Notes under the pieces: model-generated
The model's database searches: none
What the model was told of the DNA's origin: nothing
What the model saw: the letters and a program-made list of their open reading frames with translations, nothing else
From: Clostridia bacterium
GTDB taxonomy: Bacteria > Bacillota_A > Clostridia > TANB77 > CAG-508
DNA: 34,305 bases
Reading direction: 5' to 3'
Assembly: GCA_017621295.1 (NCBI GenBank)
Contig: JAGATI010000007.1
Coordinates: 1 to 34,305, forward strand
Program-made: the position numbers and the translations under genes
Shown: one piece after another, positions 17,086-25,200 of the stretch
Layout: each line of letters opens with the position of its first letter
Position numbering within the stretch: the first letter of the stretch is position 1

Positions 17086-17103
17086 GCAATTTTTTTAAAT
17101 TGC
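17086..17103 (-). terminator. Weak hairpin at the end of the ADP-ribosyltransferase-like gene
   Basis: GCAATTT (17086-17092) and AAATTGC (17097-17103) pair around a 4-base loop and include the stop codon of the gene at 17095-18168. The stem is AT-rich, so termination would be weak and leaky. Confidence 0.35.
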
Positions 17104-18168
17104 TTGTACTAAGTCATCTGCTTCATCTGTCTTCTTTGGATTGCCCATAGAATCTACAGCTTTAATGCATTTACCAGTATCATCCCATTGATAGTCAAAC
17201 ATCTTTGATTGCATCTTAACTTGTCCATGAAGTATGTTTGGTACTTCTTTCATATCAATCTTAAGTATTATTGCCTGTCTACCATCTCTTGTCATTATTG
17301 GGCGTTCATCATTTATCCATTGATCTGTTATCTTTTCACCTTTTACCTCTGTAATGTTCTGTACACTTATTTGTGACAGACATATACTTGGAATGTTTGT
17401 ATATGTGAACACTGCTTCCTTTTCTTTCATAAAGGTGTCTTTATACCACTCAATGTTCTTTTGTTTCAACTTAGACAAATCAATCTTTATTATGGCTAAT
17501 CCATATTTGCTTACTTCTTGCCATATGTTGTTTGTTGCCATGCCACTGAAATATTCTATGTATTCTTTGTCATATTCTGTCAAATCTCTATTAGTTGAAA
17601 ACATATATATTCGTGACAATTCAAATTGCTTATCTGAAACATCCTTACATCTAAGTCCATTTTTCAATATAGATTCTACTCTATTGGATGATGTAAAATG
17701 ATATCCTATACCATTATTGTCCCATACTTGCTTATATGCACTTTCTAGATATAGTGGACCTACAAATATTGTCTTATCTATCTTATTTATTGTCTTAATA
17801 TAATAGTTGAAAAATTTAAGTAGTCTATGAAGTTCGGGGTTTAATAATATGTTTAAGTCATTTACTTTAACAATAAATGACTTTTTATCTCCATTGCCAT
17901 AGTAGTCTTCATAACTCACTATATATTGTGACAACTTTACAGACAATTTCTTTTGTAGTAACTTATAGTTATGAGACAATAGATTTTCATTAATGAAATC
18001 ATTTAAGCTAATATCTGTAAATGTTTTTGCTATATTGTCAGGAATTTCTGAATCATAATATTCTCTTATAAATTCATATTTTTCCTGTTCTGTTTCTCTA
18101 TTCTCTACTAAATTTTTTATTTGAGATTCTATATTAGAACATGCATTATAAGACTTAAGTGATTTCAT
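17095..18168 (-). CDS. ADP-ribosyltransferase-like (ART-fold) phage protein, 357 residues
   Basis: The central part reads GYHFTSSNRVESILKNGLR (residues 155-173, His157), RIYMFST (186-192), AIIKIDLSKL (225-234) and an FTYTNIPSICLSQI segment (254-267). This succession (H-x-T...SIL-x-NGL, R-[IV]-Y-x-F, hydrophobic K-I-D-L, then T...IP) is the pattern of small ART/DarT/RNA-2'-phosphotransferase-like proteins found in many phages. Catalytic residues beyond His157 cannot be fixed by eye. The N-terminal 100 residues are separate; residues 52-70 (DISLNDFINENLLSHNYKL) resemble the leader of the BspA-like proteins. It starts MKSLKSYN and has a TATTTTTA motif 29 bases upstream. T4 carries ART enzymes (Alt) in its head; a similar packaged role here is inference. 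Confidence 0.6.
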   Translation of the reverse strand: MKSLKSYNACSNIESQIKNLVENRETEQEKYEFIREYYDSEIPDNIAKTFTDISLNDFINENLLSHNYKLLQKKLSVKLSQYIVSYEDYYGNGDKKSFIVKVNDLNILLNPELHRLLKFFNYYIKTINKIDKTIFVGPLYLESAYKQVWDNNGIGYHFTSSNRVESILKNGLRCKDVSDKQFELSRIYMFSTNRDLTEYDKEYIEYFSGMATNNIWQEVSKYGLAIIKIDLSKLKQKNIEWYKDTFMKEKEAVFTYTNIPSICLSQISVQNITEVKGEKITDQWINDERPIMTRDGRQAIILKIDMKEVPNILHGQVKMQSKMFDYQWDDTGKCIKAVDSMGNPKKTDEADDLVQAI

Positions 18169-18197
18169 TAAAATCTAATCTATATTATATATTTGAT

Positions 18198-18205
18198 TAA
18201 AAATA
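18198..18205 (-). promoter_or_regulatory. Candidate late-class motif TATTTTTA
   Basis: Minus-strand TATTTTTAATCAAATATA lies 29 bases before the ATG at 18168 and immediately after the TGA of the preceding gene. It would give the ART-like gene a later expression than the YqeY/exonuclease operon upstream. Confidence 0.45.
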
Positions 18206-18559
18206 TCATTCTTTTTCTGGATTTTCTATATATCCAGAATTTATAAAACGTCCAATTAAATCTTTTATTTCTTCATTATATTCTGACATAGGACGATTGA
18301 ATATTTCATCTGAATCAATATAGTTATAATCAACTAAGAATGAAGCAAATATTGCAGCAGGAGTAAGCTTATAGTTAAAATTAAGGTCATATTCATTATA
18401 TGCTATACCATCATCACCAATGAAGATTTCTCCACCATCATTTGTCTGTATTACATTAGTTATAGTTATATTCTTTGTAACTTTACCATTCTTATCAATT
18501 ACACCAATTTGAGTACCGATCAAATCTTTAACATCTTGTTTCTTAATGTCCTCTTTCAT
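18206..18559 (-). CDS. Unknown protein, 117 residues
   Basis: I do not recognise this acidic 117-residue protein. The first half suggests small beta strands (GTQIGVIDKNGK, ITNVIQTNDGGEIFIGDDG), the second half helices (PAAIFASFLVDYN, EEIKDLIGRFINSGY). It begins 6 bases after the TAG of the YqeY-like gene and is in the same frame, so amber readthrough would make a fusion of about 272 residues; normal termination and restart is the simpler reading. It ends at the late-class motif of the next gene, apparently the last gene of the operon running from 20364. Confidence 0.7.
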   Translation of the reverse strand: MKEDIKKQDVKDLIGTQIGVIDKNGKVTKNITITNVIQTNDGGEIFIGDDGIAYNEYDLNFNYKLTPAAIFASFLVDYNYIDSDEIFNRPMSEYNEEIKDLIGRFINSGYIENPEKE

Positions 18560-18565
18560 AATATG

Positions 18566-19024
18566 CTAATTGTTTATATGATTCTTAACTATAGTTGAAG
18601 CAAGCTTACCATCAACATTCTTAAACTTCTCTTTAATCATTTTGATTACATTACCCATACATTTCTGTGTAATTGTGCCATGTTCATCTATAATTGTCTG
18701 TACAAAATTCTCAATCTCTTCTGCACTTGCCTGCTTTGGAACAAACTGCTTAATTACTTCAACTTCTTCCATCTCAGCATCTGCTAAATCTTTACGTCCA
18801 CCTTCTTCATAAGTCTTAGCTGACTGCATTCTCTCTTTTATCATACTATTAAGTACTTGAATCTCAGTATTGTCATTAAGTTCAGGTGCATTTTTCTGTG
18901 TGACAAATTCAAGCATCTTTGCCTTTATCAACTTATATGTTGCAGCATCTTTCTTATTACCTGACTTAACTGCATTCATAATATACTTTGTATACTTGTC
19001 TATAATATCATTTTTATTACTCAT
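18566..19024 (-). CDS. yqeY: YqeY-like protein (GatB/YqeY domain), 152 residues
   Basis: The whole protein follows the YqeY family (PF09424) and has its usual length of about 150 residues. N-terminal helices (IMNAVKSGNKKDAATYKLIKA) lead into VLNSMIKERMQSAKTYEEGGR-KDLADAEMEEVEVIKQFVPKQAS, then a C-terminal helical part ending GNVIKMIKEKF...VDGKLASTIVKNHI. The EGGR-x-DLA and FVPKQ (usually YLPKQ) motifs are diagnostic. YqeY resembles the tail domain of the GatB subunit of tRNA-dependent amidotransferase, but its job alone is not settled. A phage copy suggests a link to tRNA or translation. AAGGAG lies 11 bases before the ATG. It sits between the exonuclease gene and a 117-residue unknown, probably in one operon. 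Confidence 0.88.
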   Translation of the reverse strand: MSNKNDIIDKYTKYIMNAVKSGNKKDAATYKLIKAKMLEFVTQKNAPELNDNTEIQVLNSMIKERMQSAKTYEEGGRKDLADAEMEEVEVIKQFVPKQASAEEIENFVQTIIDEHGTITQKCMGNVIKMIKEKFKNVDGKLASTIVKNHINN

Positions 19025-19035
19025 AATTATTTAGT

Positions 19036-19043
19036 CTCCTTCT
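19036..19043 (-). promoter_or_regulatory. Shine-Dalgarno-like site of the YqeY-like gene
   Basis: Minus-strand AGAAGGAG, 11 bases before the ATG at 19024. One of the few Shine-Dalgarno-like sites in the window; the spacing is slightly long. Confidence 0.45.
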
Positions 19044-19085
19044 ATATTAGCTAATTGTTGATTATATGAATCATTGTCATTGTCA

Positions 19086-19862
19086 TCATATTGTCTTTGT
19101 TTTGTCTTGTTCTGCATCCTTCTTATTTAGATAGTTTTGAATGTATTCTTTTGTTCTTGGTAGAAATGATGACTTATTTACACACCAATTGAGATAGTCT
19201 CTATCTGCTGCATATACTAAGTCAATAGGAAGATTCTTATATTTTCCAATTGAGAAGCAAGGTACAATCTTACCTTCAAACTCAAATTCAAATATTATGT
19301 TGTCTTCAGTAAGAGGTGTGAATGAATCATATTCCTCAATATTTTGTTGTGCATAGAATACACCAATTGTTGCCATGACATCGGAAAATGCATCATGTGC
19401 TTGAAGACCACTTTCTGTCATAGTTTTATGATAGTATCTCTCATATGTAGCTTCAAGACTATTTCCATTTCTACGTTTTTCTTCAGCAAATGCATCATAG
19501 AACTTACATTCAAGAACATTCCAATCAATTCCAACCTTGTCAAACTCAAATTTCAAAAACGGTACATCAAATGTTGTGCCATTGAAAGATAGAATGTCAC
19601 AATCTTTAATGAAGTCATATATCTCATTTGCAATATCTTTAAAATATGGCTTGTCTTTTAAAAAGTTTGGATGAATTCCATGTTTCTTATATGCTGCAAT
19701 TGTTATTTGATAGCTTCCAACAGGTTGTACATAATACATTCTCCTGTCTAATACTTTTTTTGTATCTCTATCAAACTTAATACATGCTATCTGGATAATC
19801 TGATCTTTTGTCCTATCAAGACCAGTTGTCTCAAGATCAAATGCTACTATTGGCTTACTCAT
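19086..19862 (-). CDS. DnaQ-like DEDDh 3'-5' exonuclease with ExoX-type C-terminus, 258 residues
   Basis: All DEDDh motifs are present: Exo I AFDLETTG (Asp9, Glu11), Exo II LSFNGTTFDVPFL (Asp99), Exo III HDAFSD (His156, Asp161). The C-terminal part (about 190-245) has SIGKYKNLPIDLV...DRDYLNWCVNK, like the small C-terminal domain of ExoX-type exonucleases. The enzyme would degrade single-stranded DNA or RNA from 3' ends, in replication proofreading, repair or host DNA recycling. The frame opens 18 bases earlier (ATG 19880), but that stretch encodes AGGAGGG five bases before ATG 19862, a near-perfect Shine-Dalgarno sequence, and ATG 19862 overlaps the upstream stop by eight bases; I therefore choose 19862. 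Confidence 0.9.
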   Translation of the reverse strand: MSKPIVAFDLETTGLDRTKDQIIQIACIKFDRDTKKVLDRRMYYVQPVGSYQITIAAYKKHGIHPNFLKDKPYFKDIANEIYDFIKDCDILSFNGTTFDVPFLKFEFDKVGIDWNVLECKFYDAFAEEKRRNGNSLEATYERYYHKTMTESGLQAHDAFSDVMATIGVFYAQQNIEEYDSFTPLTEDNIIFEFEFEGKIVPCFSIGKYKNLPIDLVYAADRDYLNWCVNKSSFLPRTKEYIQNYLNKKDAEQDKTKTI

Positions 19863-20364
19863 TTGTTCCCTCCTCTTCATCTGTTATTACATCACACATA
19901 TCTGCATCCGATGAATCAATTGCACCAACTTCCTCAAATAAATCATATATATGATTAGATGACTTACACCATGCATTATATGTTCTATCCGAACAATTTA
20001 CTAACTCTATATAGAAATTTTCATGAATTGTGCGAAGAATTTCTGCATATATTATTGTAGCTTGCTTAAATATAGAATATTGCGCTTTTGATACTGCAAG
20101 ATTCTTACCAACAGAAACATCTGGTGTGTCCCTTTCATCACATACTGACTTACCTATAGCATGCAATGGAATCATACCATTATCATCTATAATAGATTCA
20201 ATAAACTTCTTTACTGGATCAATTTTCATCAACATATCATAACAAGACAACTTCTTAATGTTCAATACAGCAGTAATGTCACATTTTGTATTTCTGTTGT
20301 CATTAGATTGTACAACTTCTGTATCTATAAAGTATACATAAGTTCTAATTTTCTTATCAATCAT
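19855..20364 (-). CDS. Conserved-looking phage protein of unknown function, 169 residues
   Basis: The central stretch IGKSVCDERDTPDVSVGKNLAVSKAQYSIFKQA (about residues 70-102) resembles a small phage family I know only as hypothetical, in which a G-K-x-x-C...D segment precedes G-x-x-L-A-x-x-K-A. Before it is a beta-rich half containing FIDTEVVQS and CDITAVLNI; after it come helices and an acidic tail. There is no catalytic motif I can defend. It is the first gene of the minus-strand operon 20364-18206, under the early-class promoter at 20399-20430, and its stop overlaps the exonuclease start, so a nucleic-acid-related role is plausible. Confidence 0.75.
   Translation of the reverse strand: MIDKKIRTYVYFIDTEVVQSNDNRNTKCDITAVLNIKKLSCYDMLMKIDPVKKFIESIIDDNGMIPLHAIGKSVCDERDTPDVSVGKNLAVSKAQYSIFKQATIIYAEILRTIHENFYIELVNCSDRTYNAWCKSSNHIYDLFEEVGAIDSSDADMCDVITDEEEGTNE
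19868..19874 (-). promoter_or_regulatory. Shine-Dalgarno site that decides the exonuclease start
   Basis: Minus-strand AGGAGGG, five bases before ATG 19862, lying within the last codons of the upstream gene. It favours 19862 over the upstream in-frame ATG at 19880. Confidence 0.6.
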
Positions 20365-20398
20365 ATTTATTTGCTTTTAAATTATTAAATATTATATA

Positions 20399-20430
20399 CT
20401 AATATAGATATAGCAATTAGAAATTTCAAT
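20399..20430 (-). promoter_or_regulatory. Candidate early-class promoter of the exonuclease/YqeY operon
   Basis: Minus strand: ATTG (20427-20430), 20 bases, then TATATTAG (20399-20406), 34 bases before the ATG at 20364. It shares the divergent region 20365-20491 with the late-class motif at 20439-20446 facing the other way. Confidence 0.5.
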
Positions 20431-20438
20431 TGTTTCTT

Positions 20439-20446
20439 TATTTTTA
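20439..20446 (+). promoter_or_regulatory. Candidate late-class motif TATTTTTA
   Basis: TATTTTTAACTATACAAG begins 53 bases before the ATG of the 568-residue structural gene. It appears to head the plus-strand virion cluster 20492-27381. Confidence 0.5.
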
Positions 20447-20491
20447 ACTATACAAGTTTAATATCATAACATACAATATATTTTAGCAACA

Positions 20492-22198
20492 ATGGATAGA
20501 AAGACAAATTTGTTCTATAATGCTTTATCTCAAGACAGTAATTTCTTAACTTTCAGCAACTATACTGAAAGTATGACAGGAAATTTTTTATCTACAGATA
20601 CTAAGCTTTTTCCATCTACATTCTTATGTCTTAAGATTCCACGTCTACAATCATCTGATGCAGACTATAGAATAGTTAAGCAAGAATTCATACAAAACTG
20701 GCTTATTAGAAGATATGAGAATAAGCTTGCTTTCTTACGTGACTATTGTAAGAAAGAAGATGATTTTGTTGAATCTAGACTTATGCCCCTAAACTATCTG
20801 TTAGAATATATATATGAATATGATCCAAATACAGAGATAACATATGTAGACAACATAACAGAACAAGACTATAATGGTACATATACTGATACTATATGTA
20901 TTATAGATTCTACTAAGTTCAAACATGCTAATATAGTGAAGTTAGAAGATGAAGATGTTGAAGATCTATATGCTGACTACAAATATTCTGATAAAGACAA
21001 ACAAAGATATCCATATAGCTACAAATATCTATATGGGTGGTACAATATAGCTAAAGAGCAATATAGAAACAGCTTTGATATGAACTGTGATGGTCATGTT
21101 GATGAAGTTGACTTAGAATTGTTCAAAGAAAATGAAGACAAAGTAAAAGCTTGTATTAAGATTGAACATCCAGAATATAATGATGAATCTATACAAGCAG
21201 AATATGACATAAGACTTGAACAAATAACCGACATGGTCAATCATAATGCTGGTGCTAGAATTAATGCAGAAGCTGTTGGTCCTAAGTTTAAGAAGATAGA
21301 TACTGTAACATCTATAATAGATGGTGAATGCAATTGTAAAGATACTGACAAATGCATAAAGGATGAAAATGGAAAGTGTTGTTGTCAAACAACAGGAAAC
21401 ATCATAATAAGCTATCCTACATATGAAGAGATAGAAAATAGTGAAGACATATATTTGTCACCATTGTTTGACTATCCAAAATATCCTATTAGAGAAGACT
21501 ATCTTACAGATGATCTATATGATGAAGCTATAAAGAAATATGAAAGTGCAGACAAATACTATAGAATAACAAGTAATTTGTCAAAGATTGAATTTATAGA
21601 AGAACCAGACATTGTAGACAATAATTCAATACAAAAAATAGAATTTAATGTCATCATACCTCTATATGATGTAATAGATATGAATACTGATACAAATTCA
21701 TTCATTATAGATGAAGTAGATGAGATAGACCTACAAAATGATTTGTCTAATCCAACACTATATATAAAGAATGTTCCTCTTGGAATGTGGTTTTCTGGTT
21801 CTGAACCCATAGTGTTGAAAAGAGATGCAAAGTCTAAATATTGTCCATCATGGTCTTTAGTAATAGGATCACAATTTAAGCCATTTCCATATTCTAAAGA
21901 AATTCCTGATGAAATAACAGATTCTGCTAAAGCAGATGCTTTCATGACATTCTCTCAGATATTGACAAAACAGAATGAGATGATAGATAAGATGTCATCA
22001 TTGTTTGATAGAATAAATGATTTGAATTCTAGAATATCTGCAATAGAAAGCAACATATCATCAATAGGGACAGCTTACAATATTGATGGAATAAATCAGA
22101 ATATGATAAACTTTCAGCAATATATAAACAATCAATTGATTGAAATCAAAAATACAATCGCAGAGCGTGATCTTGTTTGGATTAATCGTGAGGGATAG
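20492..22198 (+). CDS. Virion structural protein, 568 residues, with an EF-hand/dockerin-like calcium loop and a cysteine cluster
   Basis: This is the first gene of the tail/fibre cluster. Residues 196-207 read DMNCDGHVDEVD, a textbook calcium loop with Asp at positions 1, 5, 9 and 12, Asn at 3 and Gly at 6. The Asp at position 12 is the dockerin form of the EF-hand, where it is usually Glu. Residues 280-298 form a cysteine cluster (C-x-C-x5-C-x7-CCC) that may bind metal or form disulfides. The C-terminus (about 480-560) is a heptad-like coiled coil (MIDKMSSLFDRINDLNSRISAIES), fitting an oligomeric tail component. I know no named family. It ends in TAG with a TGA three codons later, 24 bases before the next gene. 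Confidence 0.8.
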   Translation: MDRKTNLFYNALSQDSNFLTFSNYTESMTGNFLSTDTKLFPSTFLCLKIPRLQSSDADYRIVKQEFIQNWLIRRYENKLAFLRDYCKKEDDFVESRLMPLNYLLEYIYEYDPNTEITYVDNITEQDYNGTYTDTICIIDSTKFKHANIVKLEDEDVEDLYADYKYSDKDKQRYPYSYKYLYGWYNIAKEQYRNSFDMNCDGHVDEVDLELFKENEDKVKACIKIEHPEYNDESIQAEYDIRLEQITDMVNHNAGARINAEAVGPKFKKIDTVTSIIDGECNCKDTDKCIKDENGKCCCQTTGNIIISYPTYEEIENSEDIYLSPLFDYPKYPIREDYLTDDLYDEAIKKYESADKYYRITSNLSKIEFIEEPDIVDNNSIQKIEFNVIIPLYDVIDMNTDTNSFIIDEVDEIDLQNDLSNPTLYIKNVPLGMWFSGSEPIVLKRDAKSKYCPSWSLVIGSQFKPFPYSKEIPDEITDSAKADAFMTFSQILTKQNEMIDKMSSLFDRINDLNSRISAIESNISSIGTAYNIDGINQNMINFQQYINNQLIEIKNTIAERDLVWINREG

Positions 22199-22222
22199 AT
22201 GAATTGAAACTTATATATAATT

Positions 22223-25200
22223 ATGATAACAAACAATAGTCTAAAAGAATATTATGTTAAGCTACAAGGCTTATATGATAATGCTGTAAATATGCTTACA
22301 GCTATAAATCAAAGTCTTAGCTCAACAGCTTCAGAAGTTACAATTACTATGCATCAAGATGATGGTACTGTGACTACAAGCAGAATACCCTCATTCTTAT
22401 ATCTTGAAAATAAGTTAGAACAACTTGACACTAACTTTTCAAGTTTGTTCAATATGCCACAATCTGGGGAAGCTTGGTTTGGTAAGACATCTGGTATGTA
22501 TAAGTTGAATTTTGTTCGTACAAATACTGCACCAATACAACCAGAATTTTCTACTAGCAACATATATGCTAGTATGACAGACAACAACTTCTTAAAAGAT
22601 CTTGTATCTCCTAAGACATTCTTAAAGATAGATGTGTCAAACTTACCTGACAATATAGAAAGCATATATATGAAGAAGATTGTATTCTTCAATTCTGACA
22701 TATTCACTGCATTACAACAAATGAACATATCTACATATGAAGAATATAAAGCTGCTCTATATAACTTCACTGCTGGTGCTGACTATGAAGAATATGATTC
22801 AATATTGCAACTCCCTATAAGAAAAGATACATATAATTCTAGATTTCAGATTGAGGAAATTCCTTCAAAAGACATTGACAATCCATGGGTAGATTCATCA
22901 TCAGGTAATGTAAAGAAGCTTTCATATAAGATTAGATTAAATACTTTAGAATATACAGATCAAGAAGATACTGCAGTAACATTCAATATCAAGGTTGGTG
23001 ACTATCTTTGCTTAGGAAATCAACTTGTAATATATAGAGTAAAGAATGTCAACTATGAAGATATGACAGTAATTATAGAAGAATCTGTAGGACATATTGC
23101 TCTGCAATCTTACTATGAGAATACTGAAATGGTTTTGCAGATATATAATGATGATTATTCTGCATATCATTATGTTCAAGTTCCTCTTGAAGAAAATCCA
23201 TATATATGCATATTCTTAGGTACTATATCTAACAATATAAGATCATTATTATCTACTGGATATCTTGTAGACTTAAATACTATATATATAAAAGATGCAG
23301 GTGGAAACTTTATAGATGATGCTTATGGTAATCATATGTCTTATATAGACTACTACAATAAGTATTGTACTAATATTGGTGACTTAATACTTGGGCTTAC
23401 AGAATCTGCATATCCTCAGACATCTAACTATAATGCTACTACTTTAAATGAAATTCAGGAAGGTTCTGAAACACAAAAGTTTGTAACTACTACATTAGAT
23501 ACTGAAAGCATACTTAGAGTAGTCCCAATAAATAAGCATCTTACAGATGATGTTACATCAGATGAGATTGTAAATCTTCATGCACAAAAGAATGACATAA
23601 ATTCTAAACTACAGACTATACAGGACAATATCAATCAAGTATATACTACTATAATAACTACTGATTTTAGTCAACAAGTTACTATAACACAACAAGCATT
23701 ACAGTCTCAAATACAACAATATTATACTGAAAGAACTAGCTTACAAAAGCAGTTAAATGCAATAATAGACAACATAAATTCTAAGGCTATGGATCTTAGA
23801 ATAACTGGTTCTGAAGTAAAATATAGAATAAGAGGAATATCTGACTATACTAAGATTGAAGATTATATAAGAAGTATATCTAATGACAAAGTATATGTCA
23901 TAGGTATGGATCTTGAATATAAGTATAAGTCTACATCCAAAGATACTACAACAATCACAGTAATAGATTCTAATACATTTACTGACTGGATAAAGTTGAA
24001 TAATATAGACAGACAACGTAAGTTAGTGTTCAACAATGCTGTATCTTCATTCAATCTTGATTTTGTAGAATATAATGGAACTGATAACATTATCAAATGG
24101 AATCAGATTGACATACCAATTCAAGAAGGTGAAGATGTAGTAATTAGAGTAAGATATAAGATAAATGTTGGGCAACCATTTGTAAACATATATACACCTT
24201 GGTCTGATGAATACGTTATGTCTTTCCCAGCTGAATATCAGAATAATGTTGAGGTGACATCTATAATAGATACTAATAGAGATGATTCTATTAAAGCTGC
24301 GTTTTCAAAGACATTGATAGATGAAGGATATTCTGAACATGTACAAAATAAAGTTGTATCATCTGAACAAATATTCTATCATCAACCAGAAAACATATAT
24401 TCAGGATTCAATACAGCAGAAAACAACCTCATATCACTTAAAGATAAGCTTACCTCTATGGTGAATGACATAGAGACATATAAGACTATCATTGATAATG
24501 CAGCAAATTCTAAGTTTGAAGTATATGTCACATACGATGAATATGAGATATTGCTTAGTCCAAATACTATAAATAAGATTAATGTATATAATTCTGATCA
24601 TATAACAGATTCTTTCATAAAGAAAGATATGAACATTGTAATTAAGAATACTGGTGATGTAAGACTTAATTTATATTCTATATTCCCTGGTAATGTTGAC
24701 ATTCCTCTTATATGTACAAATATGCAGTTCTATGATGAATATATAGTGCATTATGAACGTGTTCCATTATTCATAAATAATGTTCTTAGTGGTCAGTATC
24801 TTGGACAATGGATATATTTTAGACAAGATAACGTATTTACTGGAGAAGACATATATTTTATGGATGCTACTCAGAATGATGAAGACAGTAAGTCTATAGG
24901 ATTAGCATCAAATATGAAATTTGACATATATCCAGCAAGATATCTCAGCAACAATAATGATCAGGTATTGCTTGGATATAGAAAGAGAGCAAACAATGCT
25001 ACAGAATCTATAGATAAGATATACTGGAGTTCTATAACAGTAGCTGACAATGGAGAAATGTTGATATACAATCCAGGATTTGCAAATGCAGAAAGTATAA
25101 ATAAGATATATGAATCTGCTACATTAGATACTTTCATATATTCTAACTATGGTGAGACTGTAATAGACAATAAATATCTTATGAGGTTTGAAGACATAAA

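Noticed and set aside
19863..19880. Upstream ATG 19880 as the exonuclease start
   Set aside because: The extra six codons encode the AGGAGGG ribosome-binding sequence for ATG 19862, and the exonuclease fold begins directly after that ATG.
349..20491. tRNA or other structured RNA genes in intergenic regions
   Set aside because: No intergenic stretch shows a cloverleaf or acceptor-stem pairing; the gaps are short, AT-rich and explained by hairpins and promoter-like motifs.
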